Assembly: GCF_000331735.1 (NCBI RefSeq)
Contig: NC_020126.1
Location: 744,001 to 808,000, forward strand
Reading direction: 5' to 3'
Source of the DNA: Myxococcus stipitatus DSM 14675
Lineage (GTDB): Bacteria; Myxococcota; Myxococcia; Myxococcales; Myxococcaceae
Length of the DNA: 64,000 nt
Below the pieces are notes generated by a model. That model did no database searches, was not told where the DNA came from, and was given only the letters and a program-made list of their open reading frames with translations. The position numbers and the translations under genes are program-made. Positions 51,656 to 61,347 of the stretch are shown piece by piece (position 1 is the stretch's first letter; every line of letters starts with the position of its first letter).

Positions 51656-52246
51656 CTAGAAGGCCGAGCCCGGCTCCTGGAGGAAACGTGCTTCCTCGGG
51701 AGTCGATGTACGCCCCAGCGCGGTGTTGCGGTGCGGGAAGCGTCCGAAGCGCTCGATGACGACCAGGTGCCTGCGCGCCCAGTCGAGCGACGCATCGCTG
51801 CCGGAGTGGTGCATCGTCAGCAGCTCGAAGAGGGAGACCGACAGCCGCTGGTCGTGGAGCTCCTCGCTGTGCTCGAAGGGGAGGTACATGAACCAGCGCC
51901 ACACGGAGGGCAGCGCCAGGTCCTGTCCCCGCGCGAGCGCGTGACGCGCCACGGAGCGCGCGCGTGCATCCGTGGCGAAGGCGCGCTGGCTCCCTCGGAA
52001 GAGGTTGCGAGGCACCTGGTCCAACAGGAGTATCAGCGCCAGGCTGCTTCGCGGCTCATCGCGCCAGTCGCACAGCTCGCCGGCCGCCGCGCGCTCGTGA
52101 AGGTCCATGAACCGGTGCTGGCACTCCGCATCGAACGCCGGGTCTCGCTCGAACCACACGGCGCGAGGCCGGATACAGGCGGGGTTGCGAACCGGGTCCG
52201 CGGGTTGGCCAAACCAGAAGTCGAGAACTCCCTCCGCACTCTCCAT
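51656..52246 (-). CDS. DUF924-family protein
   Basis: 196 residues from ATG 52246, chosen because GGGAGGAAGAC precedes it. Family signature motifs are VLDFWFGQP at the start, WFERDPAFDAECQHRF, LALILLLDQVPRNLFRG, PFEHSEELHDQ and a final GRFPHRN. DUF924 proteins are soluble, helical and TPR-like, widespread in bacteria and of unknown function. The gene is divergent from the TspO gene. About 225 bp downstream to the cyclase start hold nothing recognisable. Confidence 0.92.
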   Translation of the reverse strand: MESAEGVLDFWFGQPADPVRNPACIRPRAVWFERDPAFDAECQHRFMDLHERAAAGELCDWRDEPRSSLALILLLDQVPRNLFRGSQRAFATDARARSVARHALARGQDLALPSVWRWFMYLPFEHSEELHDQRLSVSLFELLTMHHSGSDASLDWARRHLVVIERFGRFPHRNTALGRTSTPEEARFLQEPGSAF

Positions 52247-52367
52247 GTCTTCCTCCCCAGGGTCTCGATAGAGCGAGCAACCGTCAACAGTCAACGGGGT
52301 GGACGGCGATGCGAGCCGTCACCACCTTGCAGCGAACATTGGCGCACCGCGCGACCTGGAGAGCACC

Positions 52368-52925
52368 ATGAATACCCCGTGGGAGCCGTCGACTCACCGG
52401 GGGTTGGGGCCCGTGAAACGGACGGCCCTCAATCCCACACTGCGCACCGAGGCCGTGGTCGCACTGGGCGCCTTCAGCGCGCTCACCGCGGGCACGGCGT
52501 GGCTCGGCGCCCATCAGAGCCACGCGAATCCCCGGTGGTATCGGCGGCTGCGCAAGCCGCCCTTCCAGCCGCCGCCCCGTGTCTTCGGGCCTGTCTGGAC
52601 GGCGCTGTATACACTCGTGGCCCTCTCCGGCTGGCGCGTGTGGACCGCGCCCGCGGGAGCCGCGCGCTCGCGAGCGCTGGGCTGGTGGGGCGTGCAGCTG
52701 GGGTTGAACGCCGCCTGGTCCTGGCTCTTCTTCGGCAAGCAGCGGCCGCGCGGGGCCCTGGTGGACAACGTGGCCCTGCTGGGCAGCATCGGCGCGTATG
52801 TCGCCGCGACGCGCGAGGTGGACCGGCCCGCGGCGTGGCTGGTGGCGCCGTACCTGGCCTGGGTGGGCTTCGCCAATGTCCTGAATGGCGAAGTCGTTCG
52901 TCGCAATCCTCGCGCGGCGCACTGA
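52368..52925 (+). CDS. TspO/MBR-family membrane protein
   Basis: 185 residues with five hydrophobic segments. Family motifs: WYRRLRKPPFQPPP, VFGPVWTALYTLVALSG and LGLNAAWSWLFFGKQRP. TspO proteins bind tetrapyrroles and sterols and respond to light, oxygen or stress in other bacteria. ATG 52368 is preceded by GGAGAG. It has an N-terminal extension of about 25 residues before the first helix. It is convergent with the small gene that follows. Confidence 0.92.
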   Translation: MNTPWEPSTHRGLGPVKRTALNPTLRTEAVVALGAFSALTAGTAWLGAHQSHANPRWYRRLRKPPFQPPPRVFGPVWTALYTLVALSGWRVWTAPAGAARSRALGWWGVQLGLNAAWSWLFFGKQRPRGALVDNVALLGSIGAYVAATREVDRPAAWLVAPYLAWVGFANVLNGEVVRRNPRAAH

Positions 52926-52934
52926 CGTCTTGTT

Positions 52935-53102
52935 TCAGTTGCGCAGCTTCGAGGGCTGCTGCGGGTTGAGGGCCAGCATGACCGCGATGTAGCGCGCCTG
53001 ACTCTCGGTGCTGCAACGGACCTCTTGAATCCGCCCGCCCAGCTTCACGCGGACGAGCCACCCGTCATTGTCACGAGTCCAGGCTGGAGTCTCCGTCATC
53101 AT
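52935..53102 (-). CDS. Small basic protein, 55 residues
   Basis: The frame from ATG 53102 (second ATG at 53099) has an AAGAGGAA ribosome site eight bases upstream. The peptide contains WLVRVKLGGRIQEVRC and ARYIAVMLALNPQQPS, with a strand-strand-helix look. No family is recognised. It lies between the histidine kinase gene (same strand, 154 bp upstream) and the convergent TspO gene. The ribosome site and sensible composition support a real gene. Confidence 0.6.
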   Translation of the reverse strand: MMTETPAWTRDNDGWLVRVKLGGRIQEVRCSTESQARYIAVMLALNPQQPSKLRN

Positions 53103-53256
53103 GTGTTTGTTCCTCTTGGTTTCGGCCTCGAGGCGTGGAGAGAGCAGCCGTCGTGCCAGCGCCTGGAGCGTACGAATCCAGGCGGAAAAGACCGTCGGAT
53201 GCGAGGTGCTGGACAGCCGTGGCTGTAGTTCTTGCGGAATGCGGGGTGACGGAGAT

Positions 53257-55200
53257 TCAGTGGAGGCGACGCTCGGGCTGGCCTGCGGGCGGGTGTGTCG
53301 CCGAGGTGCCGAGCAGGGGGAGCGCCACGTGGAAGGTGGACCCTTGGCCCACCTCGCTCTCCACCCAGATCCTGCCGCCGTGGTGCTCGACGATGTCTCG
53401 GCTGATGTACAGGCCCAGGCCCAGGCCGCCATACGAGCGCGAGGAGACATTGCGGGCTCGGAAGTATCGCTCGAACAACAGCTTCTGCTGGTCCTCGGGA
53501 ATGCCGATGCCCGAGTCGGAGACTGATAACAACGCCATCTCTCCGCGTATCTGCAACGTCACGCGGATGAGGCCGCCATCCGGGCTGTATTTGAGCGCGT
53601 TCTCCACGAGATTGGAGATGACCTGCTCCAGCCGGTACGGGTCGGCGAAAACCTGCACGGCCTGCTCGGGGTGTTCGAAGCGCAGCTCGTGGATGCCGCG
53701 CTGGGCCTCCATCGCCTGGAGGACGTGCTCCACCAGGCTGTCCATCCGCGTGGGCTGGGGGTGAAGCATGAGGCGGCCGGCCTCGATGCGGGAGGCGTCC
53801 AGCAGGTCGTTGATGAGCCCCGTCATGCGCAGGAGGTGCTGACGCGCGTGGCGCAGCGTGGTCGGGTCCACGTGCTCGCCTCGCTCCAGCTTCCGCTCGA
53901 GCGTCGCCAGCCGGAGGCTCAGCGGCGTGAGCGGAGTCTTCAATTCATGGGAGGCGATGGACAGGAAGTCGTCGCGCACGCGGATGGCTTCCTGGGCCTC
54001 GCGATACAGCCGCTCGCGCTCCTCCTCGGCGAGCTTGCGCTGGGTGACGTCCTCCACCAGCGCGCCCACGCCCAGCAGGTGTCCGTCGGGGGTGCGCACG
54101 GGGTAGCAGCTCCCGGTGAGCAGGCGGCGAGGGCCGGGAAAGCCCACGGCCTCGGTGTCCACCTCGCGCTCCACCACGGGGGCGCCGGAGTCCATGGCCT
54201 CGTGCAGCATGGCCTCCGTGGCGGGGCCTCCTCGGCCGAGCAACTCGAGGGGACTCTTGCCGACATGGGCCTCGGCGGGGATTCCGTTGATGCGGGCCAG
54301 GCGCTCGTTGACGCGCACGTAGCGCAGGTTCGTGTCGAGGAAGCCCAGGCCCACGGGAGCGCTGTCGAAGAGGATTCTCAGCAGGGCCAGGCTCTCGTCG
54401 CGTTGGCGCTCGGCGTGGCGGCGCTCGGAGATGTCCTCGACGATGCCCACGCCTCCCTCGACCTCGCCCGCGTCGTTGTAGCAAGGCGCGAAGCGCACGT
54501 GGACGGGGGTCACCTTGTGGCCGGTGACGGAGCTGTAGTCGCCCTCGAAGTGGGCGCTCCGTCCGGCGAGGGTCTCGCGCACGCAGTGCATCATCCGCTC
54601 GTCGCGAAGGGTCAGGAGGTTCAGCCCCACCAGCACCCGCTTGGGGGAGCCGATGAGCGTGACGAAGAGCTCGTTGCACGCGGTGATGACCGGCGTGGTG
54701 TCGTAGTGGAAGATGCCCAGCGGGGCGTTCTCGACGACGAGCCGGTAGAGGTCGTCTCCGCTGCTGTGGGTCTCGACGAGTCGGGCGGTGTCCTGGGGGC
54801 GGGGTTGCTCCAGGGGCTCGCGCAGCGTGTCGATGACTTCGTGGAGGCGGCGCAGGCTGAGGATGATGCGCTCCTGGTCGCCCTGGCCGGAGGCGCCCAC
54901 GGTGAGCTCCACGAGAATCTCCACGCCGTCGCGGCGATGGGCGAGCACGCGCGTGGGGCGACCTCCGAGGGCCTCTCTTCGCGAGAGCAGGTAGCGCACG
55001 AGGCTCTGGTCGCCGTGTTGGTGCGGGCGTTGAGGGAAGAGGCGGGAGACGGGCTGGCCTTGGAGGTCCTCGCGCTTCCAGTCGAGCAGGCGCTCGGCGG
55101 CACGGTTGAGGAAGGAGATGTGCTCGTTGCTGTCGCAGGCGACCAAGGGGTCGACGGCGGCGTCCAGCCAGGCACTGACCTCCTCGTTGGCTCCGGCCAT
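53257..55200 (-). CDS. PAS-domain sensor histidine kinase
   Basis: 647 residues, soluble, start preceded by AGGGAGAAC. Three PAS domains occupy about 5-115, 145-265 and 275-395 (e.g. LFDSAPVGLGFLDTNLRYVR). The HisKA helix pair has the phospho-accepting His in SIASHELKTPLTPL near residue 420. The HATPase domain has the N box NLVENALKYSPDG, G1 DSGIGIP and G2 GLGLGLYIS. There is no receiver domain and no adjacent response regulator, so its partner is encoded elsewhere. Lack of membrane segments suggests an intracellular signal. Confidence 0.95.
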   Translation of the reverse strand: MAGANEEVSAWLDAAVDPLVACDSNEHISFLNRAAERLLDWKREDLQGQPVSRLFPQRPHQHGDQSLVRYLLSRREALGGRPTRVLAHRRDGVEILVELTVGASGQGDQERIILSLRRLHEVIDTLREPLEQPRPQDTARLVETHSSGDDLYRLVVENAPLGIFHYDTTPVITACNELFVTLIGSPKRVLVGLNLLTLRDERMMHCVRETLAGRSAHFEGDYSSVTGHKVTPVHVRFAPCYNDAGEVEGGVGIVEDISERRHAERQRDESLALLRILFDSAPVGLGFLDTNLRYVRVNERLARINGIPAEAHVGKSPLELLGRGGPATEAMLHEAMDSGAPVVEREVDTEAVGFPGPRRLLTGSCYPVRTPDGHLLGVGALVEDVTQRKLAEEERERLYREAQEAIRVRDDFLSIASHELKTPLTPLSLRLATLERKLERGEHVDPTTLRHARQHLLRMTGLINDLLDASRIEAGRLMLHPQPTRMDSLVEHVLQAMEAQRGIHELRFEHPEQAVQVFADPYRLEQVISNLVENALKYSPDGGLIRVTLQIRGEMALLSVSDSGIGIPEDQQKLLFERYFRARNVSSRSYGGLGLGLYISRDIVEHHGGRIWVESEVGQGSTFHVALPLLGTSATHPPAGQPERRLH

Positions 55201-55583
55201 GTTCTCCCTGGGGCGGTCGTGAGGGCGCTGCCTCCTGCGTGAAGGATGTCCACGAGGGAGAACGGGCGCGTCCGTCCACGTTCCCTCGCGGTCGCATGCC
55301 CGGAGCGCCTGGATGAGGAGGAGGGAGGGGGACGAGGGCGCGTCGTGCTGACAGGCCCTCGGGCGAGGGCCAGGTTCCGTCCGTCACGAGGTGCGCCCGA
55401 GGCGAGGTGTCGCGGCGCACCTTCCGCACCTTCCGCGCCTCACCGCGCGGGCGGGACTGCGCGTCGGCCAGCGAGGGGCGCGGCAGTGCGTCGCGAGGCG
55501 CACACCCTGCCTCACGGCCTGCGCCCGCTCACGCGACGGTGGGCCGCCCCCGCGCAACAGGCCGAGGGGGAGAGCCGCGACGA
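55201..55583. other. Intergenic region between aminopeptidase and histidine kinase genes
   Basis: 383 bases without convincing coding bias on either strand. It holds the hairpin at 55390-55421, a doubled CACCTTCCG (near 55419-55437) and presumably the kinase promoter. Confidence 0.5.
55390..55421 (-). terminator. Candidate hairpin downstream of the aminopeptidase gene
   Basis: GGTGCGCC and GGCGCACC form a perfect 8-bp stem with a 16-base loop, about 160 bp beyond the stop of the aminopeptidase gene. No T tract is present; it may be a regulatory dyad instead. Confidence 0.3.
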
Positions 55584-58205
55584 CTACCGACGCGGCTTGC
55601 CCGCCTTCTTGCGGGCCACGGGCGCCTTCTTGCCAGCGGCCTTCGCTCGACGGGCTCCACCACTCGCGGGCTTCTCGGGCGCGCGCGGCGGCGCCATCAC
55701 CTCGAGGCGCTCTCGCATGGCGCGCGTCATCTCCTTCAACGCGTCCACCTCTTCCCGTAACGCCGCCAGCTCACGGGCCTGGGGTTCTCCCTCGCGCAGC
55801 GAGCGCACCGTCTCCCTGGCGGCCCGTCGGGCCCGTGCGTCGCTCAGCGGCGTGCCCTCCAATGCGCCGATGATGCGCCGGTCCCCGAGCGTCCGCGCCG
55901 CCTCGAACACGCCCATCTGGACCCGGAACATCGGGTCTCGGAGCAGCTCCGACAGCAGGTCCACCGCCTCGCGCTGCCGGCCCGCCACCTCCGCCAGCTT
56001 CGCCACCGCCTGCGTCGCCGCGCGGCGCAGGAACGGCGGCTGCCCATAGGCCGTGCGCGCCTCCACCAGCGCGAAGGCCGCGGGGTCCTGCGACTCGGCG
56101 AGCCCGTCCATCGCCCCCACCGCGATGACGTCCTGGAACGACGAGCGCGTGGCGGTGGTCTCCAGCACCGTCAGCGCATCCGAGGCCCGCAGCTTGCCGT
56201 AGCTCCGCGCGGCCTCCGCTTCAACGAAGTAGCTGGTGTCTCCCGACTGCAACAGCGAGCGCAGGAGCGCGATGACCTCCGCGTCCCGACGGAACTCTCC
56301 CAGCGCGGCGACCACCGCACGGCGGACCCTCGGGTGCTCCGCCCTCAAGGACGCGAGCAGCCGCGTGCGTGCCTCGGGCGTGCGGATGCGGCCCAGTGCC
56401 CTGGCGCTCGCGGCCCGCGTGCCCCAGAACAGGCGCGCATCGCCCAGCGCCGCCCCTAACGCCTCCACGGCGCGGAAGCCCCCATCCCGCCCCAGCGCGT
56501 GCGCGGCCTCCGTGCGAGCACGTGACTCCGGCGCGGAGCGCAGCTCCTCCATCCAGAGCCCCACGGACTTGTCCACGTCCAGGGTGCCCAGCACATCGCG
56601 CCTCGGGTCCACGCGCACCTGCGTGGGCGCGGTGGGGCAGGGCAGGTGGAAGAAGTGCTCCGCGTCCGTCACCTCCAGCCGGTGGAGCACGTCGCGCCCC
56701 TCCGTGTGGACGACGACATCCAGCGGCAGGCGGAACACGGGCGTGCCCGCGTCCGTGCGCTGCACCTGTCTCACCTTGAGGCGCAGCCGCGCCTCCTCCG
56801 GCTCGTAGCGCACCTCCACCTTGAGCTCGGGGTGGCCCGGCGCGAAGACGTACTGGTCGAAGAAGCCATCCAGGTTGTGGCCCGTCGCCTGCTCGAAGGC
56901 CCGCGCCAGGTCCACCGTCTCCACCGAGCCATGGCGGTGGCGCGACACGTAGTGCCGCAGGCCCCGGAAGAAGAGCTCATCCCCCAGCCGCCGGCGCAGC
57001 TCATGGAGAACGAGCCCGCCCTTCTCGTAGAGGTGCCGGTCGAAGACATCCAGCGGCGCGTGGAACCGGCGCGAGACGATGGCGCGCGCATAGCGCTCCT
57101 TCACCTCCGACAGGTACGCCTCCAGGTCGGTGAGCCGATGCTGGTCCGCCTCGTCCACGCCGTCGGCGCGCTCCTTCCACAGCACCTCGAACCACGTGGC
57201 GAAGCCCTCGTTGAGCCAGCCGTGCGGCCAGTCGCGGCAGGTGAGCAGGTCGCCGAACCACTGGTGCGCCAGCTCATGCGAGATGAGCGGCTCCGCGTTG
57301 TAGTCGGCGTGCGCGCGCGCGTCGTGGAGGACGGAGTCGGTGAGGCTGGTGGCCGTCGTGTTCTCCATCCCCCCGAAGATGAACTCGGTGAGGAACACCT
57401 GCGCGTAGCCGCTCCACGGGAAGGGCTCTCCGGTGGCCTCCTGGAACACGCGCACCATCTCCGGGGTGCGGCGGATGCAGCGCAGCGCGTCCTCGCGGCG
57501 CCCCCGAGGAAACAGGTAGCGCAGCGGGACGGTGCCCACCGTGTCCGTCAGCTCCTCGAAGTCACCCACCGCGAGCGTGATGAGATAGGGCGAGTGGGGC
57601 TGCTCCATCCGGTAGTGCTGCGTGCGGCGGCCGTCCTGGACGGTGTCCGTCACGAGCACGCCGTTGGACAGCGCCGTCAGCCCCTGGGGGAAGGTGGCGA
57701 TGAGCTCGGACGTGGCCTTCTGCGCGGGCGTGTCCAGACAGGGGAACCAGCAGCGCGCGTCCGTGTCCTGGTTCTGCGTCCAGGCCTGGCGAGGACGCTC
57801 CGGGTACGCGGCCTCGGGTCCCCAGAAGTACAGGCCCCGGCGAGGACGGGCCGCGTAGTGGAGGGAGACCTCCACGGCGGTGCCGGGGGTGAGCGGCTGG
57901 GGCAGCTCCACGCGCACGTGTGCACCGGAGTTGGAGAACCGCGCGGGGCGGCCCTCCACGGTGACGCTGGACACATCCAGGTCCACCGCGTCGAAGCTCA
58001 GGGTGGACACCCCGCGGACCGCGGAGACGCGCGTCGTACAGACGCCGGTGATGCGGCCCTGGTCGAAGTCGAGCGACAGCTCGATGCGGACGTGCTCGGC
58101 GCGGATGGGCCGCTCGGCGGCGTAGTGCTCGGTGGCGCCGGGGAGGCTGAAGGCACGGGACTGAGGGAGGGCGGGCTCGGAGGCGTGACGGTGGCAGCAG
58201 CGCAT
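55584..58205 (-). CDS. M1-family aminopeptidase with C-terminal HEAT-like repeats
   Basis: About 873 residues from ATG 58205; an upstream TTG or ATG is possible because no strong ribosome site is visible. The exopeptidase motif is GGMEN near 276 (GAMEN in most relatives). The zinc site HELAHQWFGD near 307 is followed by WLNEGFATW, giving HExxH-x18-E. Beyond the catalytic region there are HEAT-like repeats (about 540-790), a coiled coil and a Lys/Ala-rich tail (GKKAPVARKKAGKPRR) like histone H1 tails. It removes N-terminal residues from peptides. No signal peptide is evident. Confidence 0.93.
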   Translation of the reverse strand: MRCCHRHASEPALPQSRAFSLPGATEHYAAERPIRAEHVRIELSLDFDQGRITGVCTTRVSAVRGVSTLSFDAVDLDVSSVTVEGRPARFSNSGAHVRVELPQPLTPGTAVEVSLHYAARPRRGLYFWGPEAAYPERPRQAWTQNQDTDARCWFPCLDTPAQKATSELIATFPQGLTALSNGVLVTDTVQDGRRTQHYRMEQPHSPYLITLAVGDFEELTDTVGTVPLRYLFPRGRREDALRCIRRTPEMVRVFQEATGEPFPWSGYAQVFLTEFIFGGMENTTATSLTDSVLHDARAHADYNAEPLISHELAHQWFGDLLTCRDWPHGWLNEGFATWFEVLWKERADGVDEADQHRLTDLEAYLSEVKERYARAIVSRRFHAPLDVFDRHLYEKGGLVLHELRRRLGDELFFRGLRHYVSRHRHGSVETVDLARAFEQATGHNLDGFFDQYVFAPGHPELKVEVRYEPEEARLRLKVRQVQRTDAGTPVFRLPLDVVVHTEGRDVLHRLEVTDAEHFFHLPCPTAPTQVRVDPRRDVLGTLDVDKSVGLWMEELRSAPESRARTEAAHALGRDGGFRAVEALGAALGDARLFWGTRAASARALGRIRTPEARTRLLASLRAEHPRVRRAVVAALGEFRRDAEVIALLRSLLQSGDTSYFVEAEAARSYGKLRASDALTVLETTATRSSFQDVIAVGAMDGLAESQDPAAFALVEARTAYGQPPFLRRAATQAVAKLAEVAGRQREAVDLLSELLRDPMFRVQMGVFEAARTLGDRRIIGALEGTPLSDARARRAARETVRSLREGEPQARELAALREEVDALKEMTRAMRERLEVMAPPRAPEKPASGGARRAKAAGKKAPVARKKAGKPRR

Positions 58206-58340
58206 AAGCAAGGACGACTCTTTCTCAAGCGGGAGCCAGCGTCGAGGCTGTGTTTCGTCACACTGTCTCACCCTGCACCCTCGTCGCGTGCCGTGAGGAG
58301 GCCCTGTCTGGACGGGGCACTTCGGACTACGTTGTCCACC

Positions 58341-59123
58341 GTGCAGTTCGTCCTCTACTTTTCAGACAGGCAGGTGCGCGAGCAGCTCTTCGCCCACGTG
58401 GACGGGACGCGAGGGTTGTTGCTGGTGACCGGGGTGCGTCATGGCCCGGCCATGCGCTCCCCGGAGGCGCGCGAGCCCTTCGCCACGCTGGAGTTCCTCC
58501 ACGGCCGCGTGCTGACGCAGGTGCTCGTGGCCGACGAGGGCACCCCGGACGGCATGTGGAGGGACCCGCTGGGTGACCTGGCCGACCGGCTCCATCCCGA
58601 CAGCCGGGATGACGCCTACGCCGTCACGAACGGCTACCTGCTGCTGGAGGACGGCCGCCCGCGCGCCGTGGTGCGCAAGCACGGCCTGCCGGCCGATGAC
58701 CTGTGGTTCCTGGAGGATGCGCTCAGCCAGTGCTCTCCCCGCATCCCCGCGCCGGACCCCGCGAGGCGGCCCGGCAGGAAGCGTCCGGAGCCCGCGCCTC
58801 GTGCCCCCCGTCGCCCCGCGAGCAGCCGCGCCCGGGTCGAGCAGGAGTGGCGCGCTCGGGACACCCCGGACCCGGAGACCACGCCGCCCCGAGGCAGCCG
58901 TCCGCACGTGCCCGAGCGGAAGGACGCCTGGGCGCTGCTGGGGCTGGAGCGGGACATGACGCTGGATGAGGCGCGCAAGGTGTTCCGCACCCTCATCGCC
59001 GGCTATCACCCGGACAAGGTGGCGCACCTGGCGCCGGAGTTCCGCGAGCTGGCGGAGCGCCGCACGCGCGAAATCCTGGAGGCGTGGGAAGAGGTGGAGG
59101 GAGCGCTCAAGCCCCGCGCGTGA
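58341..59123 (+). CDS. J-domain (DnaJ-like) protein
   Basis: About 260 residues from a probable GTG at 58341; a TTG nine bases upstream is an alternative and neither has a good ribosome site. The first 130 residues form an unrecognised domain (VQFVLYFSDRQVREQLFAHV). A Pro/Arg-rich linker of about 50 residues follows. The C-terminal 60 residues are a J domain: DAWALLGLERDMTLDEARKV, then YHPDKVAHL with the essential HPD. It should stimulate a DnaK-type chaperone. It is not a standard DnaJ, lacking the Gly/Phe and zinc regions. Confidence 0.9.
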   Translation: MQFVLYFSDRQVREQLFAHVDGTRGLLLVTGVRHGPAMRSPEAREPFATLEFLHGRVLTQVLVADEGTPDGMWRDPLGDLADRLHPDSRDDAYAVTNGYLLLEDGRPRAVVRKHGLPADDLWFLEDALSQCSPRIPAPDPARRPGRKRPEPAPRAPRRPASSRARVEQEWRARDTPDPETTPPRGSRPHVPERKDAWALLGLERDMTLDEARKVFRTLIAGYHPDKVAHLAPEFRELAERRTREILEAWEEVEGALKPRA

Positions 59124-59132
59124 GCGCCGGAC

Positions 59133-60098
59133 TCAGCCCGCCGAGGGAGCCGCGTCCAGCGCGAACCGCGCGACGATGGGCGTGTGGTCCGACAGGCCGT
59201 GGAAGCGGCTCTTGAGGTCTCCGAAGGGATGCGTCTCCTGCGTGTCGAGCCAGCGCACGCCCGCGCCGGAGAACATGTGGTCCAGGTGCATGCGCATGTG
59301 CATGAAGCCCGCGGTGGGGAAGCCTCGCGACACGGTCGGGTCGATCTGCCCCACCGCGGCCTGCGCGCACGTCAGCCGCGCGTCGCCCGTGAGGTAGCGG
59401 AACACGGGCGAGGACGGCGGCGAGTTGAAGTCCCCGCACACGACGAAGGGCTCGCTGTTCGAGTGCGCGCTCATGAAGTCCGTCAGCTTGCGCGCCTCGT
59501 GGAGCTGGTTGACGCCGCAGCCCATCTTGTCCTTGGTGGACCAGAACTCCCGGGCGAAGGGCGTGGGCAGGCTCAGGTGCGTGTTGAAGACGTGGAAGGC
59601 GCGCCCGTCCTCGCGGCGCAACAGGCGCATGTGCGCGCAGATGCGGCTCTGCTTGCGGTCCTTCAGCCGCAGCACGTGGTGGTGGGTGATGGACTGGGGC
59701 GCGTCCACGTTGTGCTTGTCCACCTGGAGCGTGCGCTTGTTGACGAGCACCGCCAGGCCCGTGGTGTAGAGCGACACGTCGCCCAGCTTGTAGTGGTGCG
59801 CGCGGAAGTAGAACGCCTCGTAGGGCATGTCGCGCGACTGGGCGGAGAACGTCTCGTCCATGCGGCCCATGAAGGCCATGAGCTGCGTCTCGCCGGGGCG
59901 CTTGGGGCGGTCGGCGATGGTGCTGCGCAGCGACGTCGTCTCCACCTCCTGCAGGCACACGATGTCCGGCAAGGGGTCCAGTGCCGCCAGGGCCGCGGCC
60001 ACGCGGCGCTTGGGGCCCATGGTGCTGGCCAGCCCCCGGAGCATGTGGCCGAAGTAGCGGACGTTGTACGTGACGATTCGCAACGAAGGGTCGGGCAT
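59133..60098 (-). CDS. Endonuclease/exonuclease/phosphatase (EEP) family protein
   Basis: 321 residues from ATG 60098. All core EEP motifs are present: VTYNVRYF, CLQEVE (metal Glu), VFNTHLSLP, CGDFNSPPSS (Asp/Asn), HLDHMFSG and GLSDHTPI (Asp-His). The family covers DNA repair nucleases, RNA deadenylase-like enzymes and phospholipid phosphodiesterases. The substrate cannot be chosen from sequence. No signal peptide is visible. It converges with the J-domain gene, nine bases separating the stops. Confidence 0.92.
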   Translation of the reverse strand: MPDPSLRIVTYNVRYFGHMLRGLASTMGPKRRVAAALAALDPLPDIVCLQEVETTSLRSTIADRPKRPGETQLMAFMGRMDETFSAQSRDMPYEAFYFRAHHYKLGDVSLYTTGLAVLVNKRTLQVDKHNVDAPQSITHHHVLRLKDRKQSRICAHMRLLRREDGRAFHVFNTHLSLPTPFAREFWSTKDKMGCGVNQLHEARKLTDFMSAHSNSEPFVVCGDFNSPPSSPVFRYLTGDARLTCAQAAVGQIDPTVSRGFPTAGFMHMRMHLDHMFSGAGVRWLDTQETHPFGDLKSRFHGLSDHTPIVARFALDAAPSAG

Positions 60099-60359
60099 AC
60101 GAGGTCCGTGCCCGCGGGCAGGCGGGCACAGGTGGAAGCTACTCACCTCCCGCCGCGCGCGCCCCTCATTCCGTGAGGAGGGGCCTCCGCCGGACAGTCC
60201 GTCTCCCCGGGCGCCCGTGTTCCCCCGCTGGCCGCGCCGTGCTTTGCTCCCCGGCTCGGGATGAAGGCGTCCGCCGCCCCCGTCGGAGGGCCAGCGGGCG
60301 TGCCAGCGCGCGAAGGGCCGGCGAGGAGCGAGGGGCATCCCCCCAGAGGAGGAACGGCG

Positions 60360-60929
60360 ATGCCGGGTGACGTGAGGAGAAGGGGTTTGCCGCTGGTGCT
60401 GCTCCTGGCGGCCTGCGGCGGGTTCGAGCAGGAGGCGTACGACGTGGTGCTGGACGAGGCCGAGGCCCTGGCCGTCCCCTACTCGTGCACGGACAAGACG
60501 GGCGAGAAGGACGTGACGACGACGGGCACGGGAGGCCCCTCCGGGTTGGCCCACCACCAGCGCTGGACGGTGCGCGCCGACGAGTTCGGGGCGACCCTCC
60601 TGGAGATGCCCGACGTCGTCTTCAAGAACCACCTGGGCACCGACATCGACTTCGACGTGGGGGACGTGGGGCTCGACGTGCTGGAGGGGACGACCTCCAC
60701 GGAGGGGCCGTTCCAGTACATCAACATCCGCGCCATTCCCTTGGAGGTGGGCACGGGCGTCACCACGTACACGCTGCGCATCTCCATCGACAACGCGTCG
60801 CTGGAGGACGACGCCATCCACGGCACCCTCGCCCTGCGCGGCATCAGGGCCGCGGGGCTGGGCTCCGACGCAGAGGAGCAGGAGGTCTGCACCTCCACGC
60901 TGCGCTTCACGGGGACCCGCGTGAAGTAG
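60360..60929 (+). CDS. Lipoprotein of unknown function
   Basis: 189 residues from ATG 60360, with a strong AGAGGAGGAA ribosome site. The lipobox is LLAAC. The mature part is acidic and beta-rich (LLEMPDVVFKNHLGTDIDFD, TYTLRISIDNASLEDD), with two further Cys (SCTDK near the start and VCTS near the end) that may form a disulfide. No family is recognised. It converges on the DUF3037 gene with 19 bases between. Confidence 0.85.
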   Translation: MPGDVRRRGLPLVLLLAACGGFEQEAYDVVLDEAEALAVPYSCTDKTGEKDVTTTGTGGPSGLAHHQRWTVRADEFGATLLEMPDVVFKNHLGTDIDFDVGDVGLDVLEGTTSTEGPFQYINIRAIPLEVGTGVTTYTLRISIDNASLEDDAIHGTLALRGIRAAGLGSDAEEQEVCTSTLRFTGTRVK

Positions 60930-60948
60930 TCGCGGGGCTCGTGCTGTG

Positions 60949-61347
60949 TCACCGCACGCGCTTCACGCGCACCACGGTGTCCATCAGGTGCTCCAGGGCC
61001 TTCTGGGGCTCCTGGCTCAGCCCCGAGTGCACCGGCCCCGTCTGGAGGATGGTGCTGCGTGGGGCCACCAGCCAGTGCCAGCGGTCCTTCTGGGGCAGCT
61101 GGCCGATGGGGCCCGTGCCCTTGCCGCCCTCGCTGACGCGGCGGAAGCTCTCCAGGTGGTCCCTCACCGTGTCCAGGTCCGTGTCGGGGGCCAGGGCCTT
61201 CAGGCGCGCTTCGTCCAGCTCCACGCGCACGCCCAGGAAGCGCTGCGTGGTGCAGAAGAGGACGACGCCCACGTTGATGAACTCCTCGCGCTCCACGCGG
61301 GGCACCACGCGGATGATGGCGTAGTCAAACGAGCTGTGCGCGGGCAC
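60949..61347 (-). CDS. DUF3037-family protein
   Basis: 132 residues. The opening FDYAIIRVVPRVEREEFINVGVVLFC, here split as FDYAIIRVVPRVEREEF and INVGVVLFC, is the family signature, with a later LVAPRSTILQTGPVHSG. Function is unknown. The ATG lies 23 bases inside the 3' end of the HipA-like gene, so they are co-translated. This pairing of DUF3037 with a HipA-like kinase is seen in other bacteria and suggests a two-component function. Confidence 0.88.
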   Translation of the reverse strand: MPAHSSFDYAIIRVVPRVEREEFINVGVVLFCTTQRFLGVRVELDEARLKALAPDTDLDTVRDHLESFRRVSEGGKGTGPIGQLPQKDRWHWLVAPRSTILQTGPVHSGLSQEPQKALEHLMDTVVRVKRVR

